NCBI RefSeq assembly: GCF_026151205.1
Contig: NC_087073.1
Coordinates: forward strand, 15,645,837-15,705,836
Origin: Bolinopsis microptera
Taxonomy: Eukaryota > Ctenophora > Tentaculata > Lobata > Bolinopsidae
Reading direction: 5' to 3'
Length of the DNA: 60,000 bases
A program made the translations under genes and the position numbers. Shown here piece after piece: positions 1 to 8,723 of the stretch (positions are counted from its first letter, which is position 1; every line of letters begins with the position of its first letter). A model generated the notes under the pieces. It ran no database searches, was not told where the DNA came from, and was given only the letters and a program-made list of their open reading frames with translations.

Positions 1-1
1 A

Positions 2-3000
2 GTTGAAGGTGACGACACATCAGAAGATCCGGAGGTGGACGATATGGTGGAATCTACTACATTTGAGGTAGGTTAGTGGTTACTCAGAACAACAACTTAA
101 TGAACACGCCATCAATATTACTGAATATAGCTAATTAAGGACAAGGCTGATGGTGAAACTAATATATGTTTAATTGACACTTGCTATCTCTTATACTCAT
201 TTACATGTGATCACTTAGAGATGGATCCGATTCATCATGTGTAAATCCATGTGGGTTGCACCATCTCCGTCAGAGCGGCTTGCTTATCTGTAAGGGTTCA
301 TTTGGACACAAGCAACAACAAAAATGTAACACACGCGGGGTGACAACAGTATTGATAATAACTATCCCCATAGATTGAGCTTGAAAAGAATTACGAATAC
401 AGCGCATACTTTGAAGTAAAAGAAAGAACTCTGAAGTACATCCAAAAGTTGGAAAAACCAGGGACATACAAGTTACCCCTGCGTTTGACTGATACTCAGG
501 ACCAAAGTGGAGAAGGGAAGAAGTTTTCTGTAAACATAGAGATTGAAGAAGTGAAGACTCAGCCTGGTTAGTAACATTAGCTGTACTACGAGGGGATTTT
601 AGGGAATTAAGGCCGACAAATTGGCTAACAGCGATTAATCTGCGAGCAGTGGTCACGTTTCCAAACCAATCACTTGCTACTCCTTAAAATCACGTGCTAC
701 TCCTTAAAATCACGTGCTACTCCTTAAATTAAAGTGTCAATTTGATTAACTTCCAATCTGAACAAGTTCAATTTCATGATAACTCCAACGAAATTACAAA
801 TTGAGTTAATAGTTCAAATCGGGTGTGTTAAGATTTTCGAATATGGTGACATAATTCTAAAATTACTTCGGAAAAAATAACAAAAATTAATTCATGTTTT
901 CTCCAGGACAGTTATTAAATAATTTCCTCGTTTATACTAAGTTCATGATATTCATGTAAACACTTTTCTTTGCAGATGTAGGACAGATTGTGACGATTGT
1001 AAACACTTTTCTTTGCAGATGTAGGACAGATTGTGACGATTGTAAACACTTTTCTTTGCAGATGTAGGACAGATTGTGACGATTGTAAACACTTTTCTTT
1101 GCAGATGTAGGACAGATTGTGACGATTGTAAACACTTTTCTTTGCAGATGTAGGACAGATTGTGACGATTGTAAACACTTTTCTTTGCAGATGTAGGACA
1201 GATTGTGACGATTGTGGTAGTAGCTGTGGTCGTCATCGTGTTCGGTATGCTTCTCCTCATTTACAACTTCTGCAGACGACCTGCCTTCGATAAAAAGGAA
1301 TCTTTTAGACTCAACCCGGTCTACGGTCAGGTAATTGTATTACCTTGATTTATAACATGTTGATGAAAACAACTCTGGAGTAGGGCATTATTTTGAAAAT
1401 GTCCTTGGAAAGGCATGATATTTTATATTTTATCTCTCCAGGAGTTACAAGACTACTACGTTGATATGGAAAATCTGGAGATAGATTTTGATCGGAAACT
1501 TGGTAGCGGACATTTTGGAGTGGTAAGTGAATTTTCAAAGCATAGAGTCCGATCGGCAACAGATTTCATGTCAAATTTCCAACTTGTAACTCCCCTTTTA
1601 TATTTAACATCAGGAAAGTGTATTCTGTAATCTACCCCAGGTTTACTTCGGACGAGCAACATCTCCTAAGATCTGCCAGAGAAATTTAGGTGAAGAGAAG
1701 TGGGTGGATGTGGCGGTTAAGGAATTAAAAGATACCGGTAATATGACGCAGATGGATGCTTTCCTAAAGGTTTGTTGATCGCTGATAACTATATACTACT
1801 GTTTAGATTACATAGACACCATGAAATCATGTTGAGCAATTTACAACTTTCTAATCTGGACCGTCATTTTTCTTTCATCCCTCCAGGAGGTACAAGCCCT
1901 GACCATGTTCAAACACCGTAATATTGTGTCCTTGCTCGGCATAGGAATATGTGATGGTCAACACAAGTACATCTTGATGGAGCACATGAATGAGGTAAGA
2001 GCTCCGGAATTTATCTGCGGAGTGAGGGTTTCGAGGTCAAAGTTGATGTTTTAAATGTATCTGCATTCTGCTTGTGTGTCTCTAGATAAAGGCTAATTCG
2101 AAGAAGACTAGTAGTAATTCATGACTTCTTTTTCAACCAGGGTTCTTTGAAAGATTTCCTGAAATCATTGAAAAAGAAAGAAAACAACATAATAGACCTG
2201 GAAGAGCAACACTTTATATACATGGCTGCTCAGGTAAGGAAAATTCCTAAAATATTTATAAGAATCACCAATGGCCCGTTTGGCTAACGCATCACATACG
2301 GTCTAGCTAGGGTTCAAGTACCCTTTAAGATTATTCAGCTGACGTATCACAACTCTACTCATGCCAAATTATGTTAGAATAATGATTTCATAACTTAAAA
2401 TAAATGTTGGCATACATTTTGTTAATTTCATCATAACTTACAGGTAGCTGATGCTATGTGTCACATGGAGAAGATAAACGCAGTTCACAGAGATTTGGCT
2501 GCAAGAAACTGTCTCGTGAACAGCAAACTGATGGTCAAGGTGGCAGACCTTGGCTCGGCAACAAATCTCAGTACAGCATCAGGGTCGCTCACTGAGTACT
2601 ACAAAGTCGGAGGGAAGCCAATACCCATGAGGTGGTCCAGTCCAGAGGTAGTCCTGATTAGTAGAATATAATTATCTAGGCTACCATAGTCCATCAGCAA
2701 TAGCTTTTAACCATCTGAACTAATACCACCAAAGGAAAATAATTTATAACTATCACATAATTATGAAACAACTTGATGATTATCCTGATATTTTCAGTAC
2801 TTTGTATAAAAATTAGAATAACCGTGAACATTTTCCAAAGGTATTGAGTACCGGCAAACACGGGATACCTTCAGACGTATGGTCGTTCGGAATTCTGTTT
2901 TGGGAAATTCTAACACACTGCGAGAGACCTTACAGCCATTACCAGGCTGAAACCGAGGTAAGTTGTGACTGACAGCTCCGGCTTGTCAAATTTTGATTGA

Positions 3001-3865
3001 CCGTCTCGTGCTCATCAGAATCCGTGACAAATGAATTTAAAACCCCAGTCTTGTATCATAACCATCGATATTTCTTATATTCAATCAGGTTTTTCTCATA
3101 TTTTTGAAAAATGACACTGATAAGACATTGATAATGATTCTTGATATCTGATTACCGGCCTGGAACAGTGCCAGAATATTTACTCGCTCACGAGTTGGTT
3201 TTGCTCCAGGTTTTAGATGCCATCAAAGGGGGAGAAGTCCTGTCAGTGCCTAATTCGTGTGATCCCAAGATAAGCGAGTTGATTTACTCCTGCTGGAGAT
3301 ACGAGTCGGAGTTCAGACCTAAGTTTTCAGATGTAAGTTAACTAAGGTGTCATGTTGATCACATCATGATAGATCTTGAATAACTAAAAGCCTTCCAAGT
3401 TTTATAGCGTTTTTATAATATATATATTTTTCGCTTAATGTGGACTGTAGACTGTAGAGCTAAACATAAAAAGTACAGATTTCTAAGTAATTTAATTATA
3501 AACCTTTATAACATGAAAAGTACAGATTTCTAAGTAATTTAATTATAAACCTTTATAACATGAAAAGGACAGATTTCTCAGTAATTTAATTATAAACCTT
3601 TATAACATGAAAAGTACAGCTTTCTAAGTAATTTAATTATAAACCTTTATAACATGAAAAGGACAGCTTTCTAAGTAATTTAATAAGCCTTTTTAATTTT
3701 ATCTTGAAGTTTGAACATTGAGCCAAGTACAATCGGATCTCATGACAATGTAATTGTTTCAAATTTCAGATATTTGAGAAACTGACAGCCATTCTTACGA
3801 AAGTATACGAAGTTGCTTATTGTGAGCAAAAGGACCAACTTGAGGTGGACATTGGAATCTTATAG
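2..3865 (+). CDS. Receptor tyrosine kinase, 3' part (5' exons outside window)
   Basis: Single-pass receptor tyrosine kinase; phosphorylates tyrosines at the plasma membrane. Exons read by splice signals and continuous phase: 2-67, 374-566, 1191-1330, 1442-1522, 1641-1769, 1887-1994, 2141-2233, 2444-2647, 2841-2957, 3210-3332, 3770-3865 (stop TAG). Exons 1-2 here encode a beta-rich extracellular stretch, perhaps a cadherin-like repeat (weak). Exon 3 encodes a Val/Ile-rich membrane helix followed by CRR. The kinase has glycine loop LGSGHFG, lysine in VAVKEL, alpha-C Glu in LKEVQAL, catalytic loop [13 protein letters not shown], activation-loop YY, and [12 protein letters not shown] of subdomain IX. 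The metal-binding motif is DLG, not the usual [11 protein letters not shown] places it with receptor-type tyrosine kinases; I cannot name the subfamily. All introns inside the kinase domain are phase 0. The C-terminal tail is short. Confidence 0.92.
668..728. repeat. 20 bp tandem repeat, 3 copies, kinase gene intron
   Basis: Three head-to-tail copies of a 20 bp unit of the form AATCACGTGCTACTCCTTAA; the first copy has CACTTG in place of CACGTG. It lies in the intron between the second and third visible exons of the kinase gene. The unit contains the E-box CACGTG twice. Confidence 0.8.
956..1213 (+). repeat. 43 bp tandem repeat, 6 copies, each holding a complete 3' splice site
   Basis: Six identical 43 bp units (starts 956, 999, 1042, 1085, 1128, 1171). 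Each contains the pyrimidine tract and acceptor TTTTCTTTGCAG, the first 23 nt of the transmembrane exon, and then GTAAAC, which resembles a splice donor. The sixth unit runs directly into the real exon that starts at 1191. Several spurious reading frames across this block (both strands) simply reflect the repetition. Confidence 0.95.
3471..3684. repeat. 47 bp tandem repeat, about 4.6 copies, last kinase intron
   Basis: Head-to-tail AT-rich units starting at 3471, 3518, 3565, 3612 and 3659 (period 47) with a few substitutions (AAGTACAG versus AAGGACAG). It lies in the intron before the terminal kinase exon. No coding content seen. Confidence 0.9.
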
Positions 3866-4028
3866 TATCTGATTCATGTTGCACTAGTTATCAAGAGATC
3901 AATCTAAGACTTCAGATTCGCCAAGAAGAGAACTGGGTTCTTTTTCAATTGTCATTCATTAAATGGCGTAGACCGAAGCGCTAGCTACCCGACCAATCCT
4001 TCTTAGCTTCAGCAAGTAGCTGATATCA

Positions 4029-4034
4029 AATAAA
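4029..4034 (+). terminator. Candidate poly(A) signal of the kinase gene
   Basis: AATAAA lies 164 nt after the kinase stop codon at 3863-3865. Position and sequence fit a cleavage and polyadenylation signal; no transcript evidence is available. Confidence 0.5.
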
Positions 4035-5637
4035 ACGAAATAGGAGGAACATCAAAATAAATCAAATTAAAGAGAGGAACATCAAAGCAAAGAACTTTTA
4101 GCCTTGGACTATACGATCACCTGGTCCTTCAATGTCACTGAACGACTTAATCAACAACTCTATATAATATGTGAAATTCTATCGTTATTAATATTAATGG
4201 TTCAACATTTTCTGTGTCTTTAACAATCATACGCGATACTTTGATAATCAAGGAGCAAAATAAAACGCTCTGAGGAACTAATTTGATTTGACGAAACAAC
4301 CGATTAAATTTAAATTTTGCACAAGGCGCAGTTGATATTTGTGATTACTCAACCGAACGAGGATGTAATAAGATTTGACTGAATCAGGAAATATTGGAGA
4401 GATATTATCGGTAGTGGATATTACCTAATATAATAAATGTAAACTTTGAGCTTTTTAAGCAATTACTATTTTTTTGAAATTTTAAACCATACAACTACAA
4501 GACTTTTAGGTGTAAATGGATTTTACAGAACTAATTTTTATATCACCAATTTCTACGATTAGAATTGGTATATAGTGCTTTTCCTTAAGGTTTATGTTTT
4601 ACTTTTATCGATAAATATGAGGCCAAAAATATTTGAAAAAAGTATGACTTTTTGCCATAGTTTTATTTGAGCATTACTTCATTTGCTGCGTAAATTGTAA
4701 ATGAAAACACAAGATTCTGAGTAAAAAGAGTTAATTAAGTCTTTTTTAATTGGTTAATTTCACGGGTGAATCCGTCAAGGCGTCAATATCGCTTATAAAC
4801 ATTAGACATTAAAACAGCCATCTTTTGTGACGGATCAACTTTGACTGAAACGTTAATTTCGGTGACTATACGTATAAATCACTATTATCTATTCTACAAC
4901 TATTTGACGATTTTGAGAGTCATGGAAATTGAAGTTTGTGTTTGCAAAGAAGATAATTTGTTAAAATAATACTCATAGAATACTCAATTTTTGTCATGAA
5001 AAAAAAATCTTATTCGCTTGTATTATATTTGTAATGAAACATATATTTTTCCGGATTCTTCTTTTTTGGATGGTGTAGTACTATATTTATTATATCGAAT
5101 AGACCATGAAGTTTAATTTAAAGATTGAGACAAAAAAGTAAAGCTCAGTTTTTTCAATAATGAAGCCTTGTCGCAGTTCCGTCCACGACTTTTGAAATTT
5201 CTTAACTTTAAGTCAACGGTGTATTTAGCCATTGAACCCCCAATGTGGACATGAAACTCCCAATATCCAGTTTAAGAAATTGTTAGTCATTTTTTAATGT
5301 TACTTGTGAAGGTGGTCCATAGACAGATACCTAGATGTAGGACTTTAGTCTTTACTGGCTGATCGTTTCCTTATCACTTATACATCATTTTTTGCATGTA
5401 ATTTACATGAAGTTGTGTTTGGATAATATTTATTTCTGCTACTTTACGGCCATGATTATTTTATATGTACTATAATATATTATACTATGTATAACTTTAT
5501 ACCCACTAGAGAGGGACAGCGCATAATATGGTGGTGTTACTCTTAACTCACGCGAATAGCATCGCATACTGTAACTACTGCCGCAAATACAGTCTAACCT
5601 AGCGCACGTGTAAATCTATACTAAAGATCCAAGTTAT
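4035..5637. other. Intergenic, nothing recognised
   Basis: AT-rich sequence without long open frames, convincing exons or repeats. It separates the kinase gene from the first mobile-element tract. Confidence 0.6.
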
Positions 5638-5645
5638 ATCCTAAA

Positions 5646-6447
5646 ACACCTTAGAGATCAGATGGATAGCTGCACACATTGGATTGTGGGGTAATGAAAA
5701 AGCAGACGAGCTGGCCAAAAATGGTACAACCAGTGAATCCACTTTGAATTGCCCAATTCCACAATCTTACATCAAACGCCTGATCAACGACAAAGTCACA
5801 AAACTTAATCAAGAATCATGGATTACTGATGGTCCCAGACACACTAAACTGACACTTGGACATAAAAACATCAACATCATCAAAAATCTCAACACTACAC
5901 TCAGTAACAACAGACAAAATTATAGAACTGCAGTGCACCTCATCACGGGACATTGTGGCCTCAACAAACACCTACACACCATTCGCAAATCAGACACAAG
6001 TGCTTGTCCTAAATGCGGCGACGAAGAGGAGACTGTCTCACACTTTCTCGGACAGTGCCCGGCTATTGCCCAAATAAGAGGTCAATATTTCCGGGACTAC
6101 TACCTCTCTGTCAATGACATATTCGACGACCAACACATCTCCACCATTGTCAACTTTACAAACCACACTAAACGCTTAGTGGTGCCAGAGGAGTTGGACC
6201 AGACAGGTGTAACATAGCGACTACTTTAACGCCGTCTTATTTCGCCTCTCTCTTCCACACTCAACCACCACTTAAGCGTTTATCTATGACACACCCCACA
6301 ACACTTACCATCATCCTTGATTACACATCTTGATTCCACTGGCATCCTCCCACAGGACTGCCATACCCCAGAGGTAGGCAAAGCATTCATATGCTATCCT
6401 CTCGTGGGCCAACCAGGCCCAGCCTCTCTAAAAAAAAAAAAAAAAAA
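5646..6447 (+). mobile_element. 5'-truncated LINE copy with poly(A) tail and 8 bp TSD
   Basis: The copy begins inside the RNase H domain, runs through the ORF2 C-terminus and a 3' UTR, and ends in a run of A at about 6430-6447. ATCCTAAA occurs immediately before (5638-5645) and immediately after (6448-6455), as expected of a target-site duplication made by target-primed reverse transcription. The 3' UTR holds CCCAGAGGTAGGCA and CTCTCGTGGGC, also present in the copies at 15.5 and 21.2 kb, which marks one family. Confidence 0.88.
5648..6217 (+). pseudogene. LINE ORF2 C-terminus: end of RNase H plus Cys/His tail
   Basis: Open reading frame truncated at its 5' end by incomplete reverse transcription. 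The first residues match the C-terminal RNase H signature AHIGLWGNEKADELAK (His, Gly-Asn-Glu and Asp of the H-x-G..GNE.AD block). About 125 residues later comes CPKCGDEEETVSHFLGQCP, the C-x2-C-x8-H-x4-C tail found behind RNase H in several non-LTR retrotransposon clades. The frame stays open to a TAG at 6215-6217, so this copy is fairly young. Endonuclease and reverse transcriptase domains are absent. Confidence 0.85.
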
Positions 6448-6455
6448 ATCCTAAA

Positions 6456-7117
6456 GCTCTAAAGATAGCTAGTGAGGTATCCTACTTATAAATTGCTAAG
6501 AGAAGTGAAAATCAGTCATTAAAGATTTACAGAAAAATAAATACTAAACCAAGATAACTAAAAGAAGAAGATTCCTACAAATACATTATTCTACTAATGC
6601 TATAAAGACACAATGGTCCCCCCAAACTAAGATACCCGACAAACCCATAACCCAAATTCTAGCAACCTCTGCCCGGGCCGATCTGAACCTCTCCCCAATA
6701 AATCAGTAAACGCCGATGTTTAATCGAACGCAACTCTCAATAATAAATTTTGCCCCATTGGCATTCCCTGCACCGCTAAAGTTCAAAATCGTGTCCATGC
6801 ACTAACTAAATCTCGGTTATAACCACAATAACACCATACCCTTTAATTTTAAATATACATATTATCAGATACCACGAGTTTATTTTAGCTTTCTAGGTAA
6901 AACATGAATCAAAAAATGAATCAATCACACTCATATTTATTTGAACGTTGGTTGCTTTCATCATTAAAACTAGCTACTAAACTAAAAACTTCCACGTGCA
7001 TAAGCTGCATAGTGCATACGTGGTTTATTGCAATTTAATGCCACCTTCTTAAGCACGTACCATGCACCCACGTACCACACGTGATAACCCCAGTGTAATC
7101 AAATTGCTTAATCTATT
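6456..7117. other. Intergenic, nothing recognised
   Basis: AT-rich spacer between the LINE and the 7.1 kb transposon-like element. No exon, RNA gene or repeat could be supported. Confidence 0.55.
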
Positions 7118-7142
7118 GAAGTACCGGTCATACATCAGTATT

Positions 7143-7318
7143 CCGACGGCAGTACGGCGGCAGTACGGCGGCAGTCCCGCGGCAGTACGGCGGCAGTACG
7201 GCGGCAGTCCCGCGGCAGTACGGCGGCAGTCCTGCGGCAGTACGGCGGCAGTCCTGCGGCAGTATGGCGGCAGTACGGCGGCAGTACGGCGGCAGTCCCG
7301 CGGCAGTACGGCGGCAGT
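7143..7318. repeat. GC-rich minisatellite in left TIR
   Basis: Head-to-tail 11-12 bp units with consensus GCGGCAGTACG and variant GCGGCAGTCCC, about 15 copies. The ORFs predicted across it on both strands (poly AVRRQYGGS or YCRRTAAVLP) are artefacts of the repeat. Confidence 0.9.
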
Positions 7319-7588
7319 ATAGTGACAACACTTATATCAGAATTTTGATCCAATTATTCCATGATTTTGATGATTCGTTCACATTGATTTATGAATTAAA
7401 AATATATTTCGAGAAATCAATAAGTTGTAAATAAGTTCATACAATATCATTATAATTTTAAATCAGTAACTGTCACCCTGGAGCAATAAAATATTAAAAT
7501 AATTCAGATTCATTGCAGGTACTTCTGGTATCTTTTGTATTTCTCTGATCTGATTATCGTCAACATCTGAACACCTAAATCTTGAAGA

Positions 7589-7726
7589 ATGGATTCCTCT
7601 CTCAGCTCTACTACATCATCCCCCAGTATCCCTAGTCCGTCTACTTTTCAGAAATCAAACTCAGAGATTGTAAAGATTGCAGGACGGAGGACTACACTCG
7701 ACTACCTTGTGGAGAACTACAGCTGA
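7589..7726 (+). CDS. Short upstream ORF in the 7.1-8.7 kb element
   Basis: 45-residue frame from ATG 7589 to TGA 7724-7726, Ser/Pro/Thr-rich at the start. It overlaps the larger frame 7636-8310, which is in another phase. It may be the 5' part of one protein: a candidate acceptor CTACTTTTCAG occurs at about 7640-7650. A frameshift between the two frames is the alternative. Function unknown. Confidence 0.35.
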   Translation: MDSSLSSTTSSPSIPSPSTFQKSNSEIVKIAGRRTTLDYLVENYS

Positions 7727-8310
7727 ACATATCCCTCTGCAGTTTACATCGAACGACACTACTGGCTAGTAGATCTCGTCCCCTCTCTCCTAGTCCTACC
7801 AACGATCCTACTATCCTTCCTGGTGCCACTCAAGCTGTTATACCTTCTAGACGAGGAGGAGCTACTCCACCAGATACTGATAATGCTCGCCTAGTAAGAC
7901 CTGTGGTTACACCTACCCGACCCTCTTCCAGTTCCTCACCACCACCTAGTAGACGCCGTCTGAACACTGATGAAACCTACTCCCGCTCCTCTGTAGCTGG
8001 CGAAGCCTTATCCTCCTACAACAGAGTGCACAGAGACTTTGCCAACCGTCCTGATACCTCCATCAGCCTCTCAAAGTTCCTGAAACAGAAACGAATCCCT
8101 GAAAGATCCTTCTACCGCAAGAAGAAGATAGCAGAGCTGATTATCCTTGATAGACCACGATTCGGCAGTCTCATCAAACAGATTCTCATGGAGGAGCGGA
8201 CTGACAGGATCAACCAGCAGATTCTCTCTGACCGATGTGGGGCTATCCTCAAGCAGAGTGACTTTCTGGAGAAGAAACAACTCGCAATTGCTGCTGGAAA
8301 GATTCTCTAA
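7636..8310 (+). CDS. Element-encoded protein, unknown function, possible CxxC motif
   Basis: Open frame from just after TAG 7633-7635 to TAA 8308-8310, about 224 codons. It has no ATG near its start, so it may be entered by splicing or frameshifting from the 7589 ORF. Visible parts in order: a Cys-rich stretch DCKDCRTEDYTRLPCG, a Ser/Pro/Thr-rich and probably disordered linker, and a basic/hydrophobic helical C-terminus of about 110 residues with SLSKFLKQKRIPERSFYRKK, which could bind DNA. No DDE catalytic triad or other transposase block is recognisable. The frame is intact for 670 nt inside a transposon core, which argues that it is or recently was translated. I do not recognise the family. 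Confidence 0.5.
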   Translation, partial: SVYFSEIKLRDCKDCRTEDYTRLPCGELQLNISLCSLHRTTLLASRSRPLSPSPTNDPTILPGATQAVIPSRRGGATPPDTDNARLVRPVVTPTRPSSSSSPPPSRRRLNTDETYSRSSVAGEALSSYNRVHRDFANRPDTSISLSKFLKQKRIPERSFYRKKKIAELIILDRPRFGSLIKQILMEERTDRINQQILSDRCGAILKQSDFLEKKQLAIAAGKIL

Positions 8311-8526
8311 ATGTAAATTATTTTATTGCTCCAGGGTGACAGTTACTGATTTAAAGTTATAGTGATATTGTATGAACTTATTTATACAACTAATATTGAT
8401 TTATTCAAATATATTAATTGACAAATCATCAAAATCGTCTCTTTAATTGACAAATCAATGTGAACTAATCGAATCAAACTCATGAAATAATTGGATCAAA
8501 AGTCTGATATAAGTGTTGTCACTATA

Positions 8527-8690
8527 CTGCCGTGGCACTGCCGCCGTACTGCCGCGGGACTGCCGCCGTACTGCCGCCGTACTGCCGCCGTACTGCCGCC
8601 GTACTGCCGCGGGACTGCCGCCGTACTGCCGCCGTACTGCCGCGGGACTGCCGCCGTACTGCCGCCGTACTGCCGCCGTACTGCCGTCGG
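8527..8690. repeat. GC-rich minisatellite in right TIR
   Basis: Inverted counterpart of the left array: CTGCCGCCGTA and CTGCCGCGGGA units. Copy number and variant order differ from the left arm, so the two arms have changed independently by slippage or unequal exchange. Confidence 0.9.
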
Positions 8691-8723
8691 AATACTGATG
8701 TATGACCGAAGTACCACAAAGTA

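Larger units (their letters stand above)
7126..8707 (+). mobile_element. 1.58 kb DNA transposon-like element, long minisatellite TIRs, 8 bp TSD
   Basis: The outermost sequence GGTCATACATCAGTATTCCG (7126) is matched in inverted form at the right end (to 8707). GAAGTACC directly flanks both sides (7118-7125 and 8708-8715), an 8 bp target-site duplication. The inverted repeats are long, about 370-390 bp each (7126-7495 and 8318-8707). Each has a GC-rich minisatellite of GGCAGTACGGC/GGCAGTCCCGC units outside and an AT-rich inner part ending in CACCCTGGAGCAATAAAAT. An approximately 820 bp core carries reading frames described separately. TSD length fits hAT, P or Zisupton-type elements, but no transposase signature is visible, so it may be non-autonomous or of an unfamiliar type. 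Confidence 0.85.

Noticed and set aside
915-1260. Four overlapping minus-strand ORFs with repeated [13 protein letters not shown]-type protein
   Set aside because: They are readings of the 43 bp splice-site repeat on the antisense strand; the plus strand carries the real exon junction.
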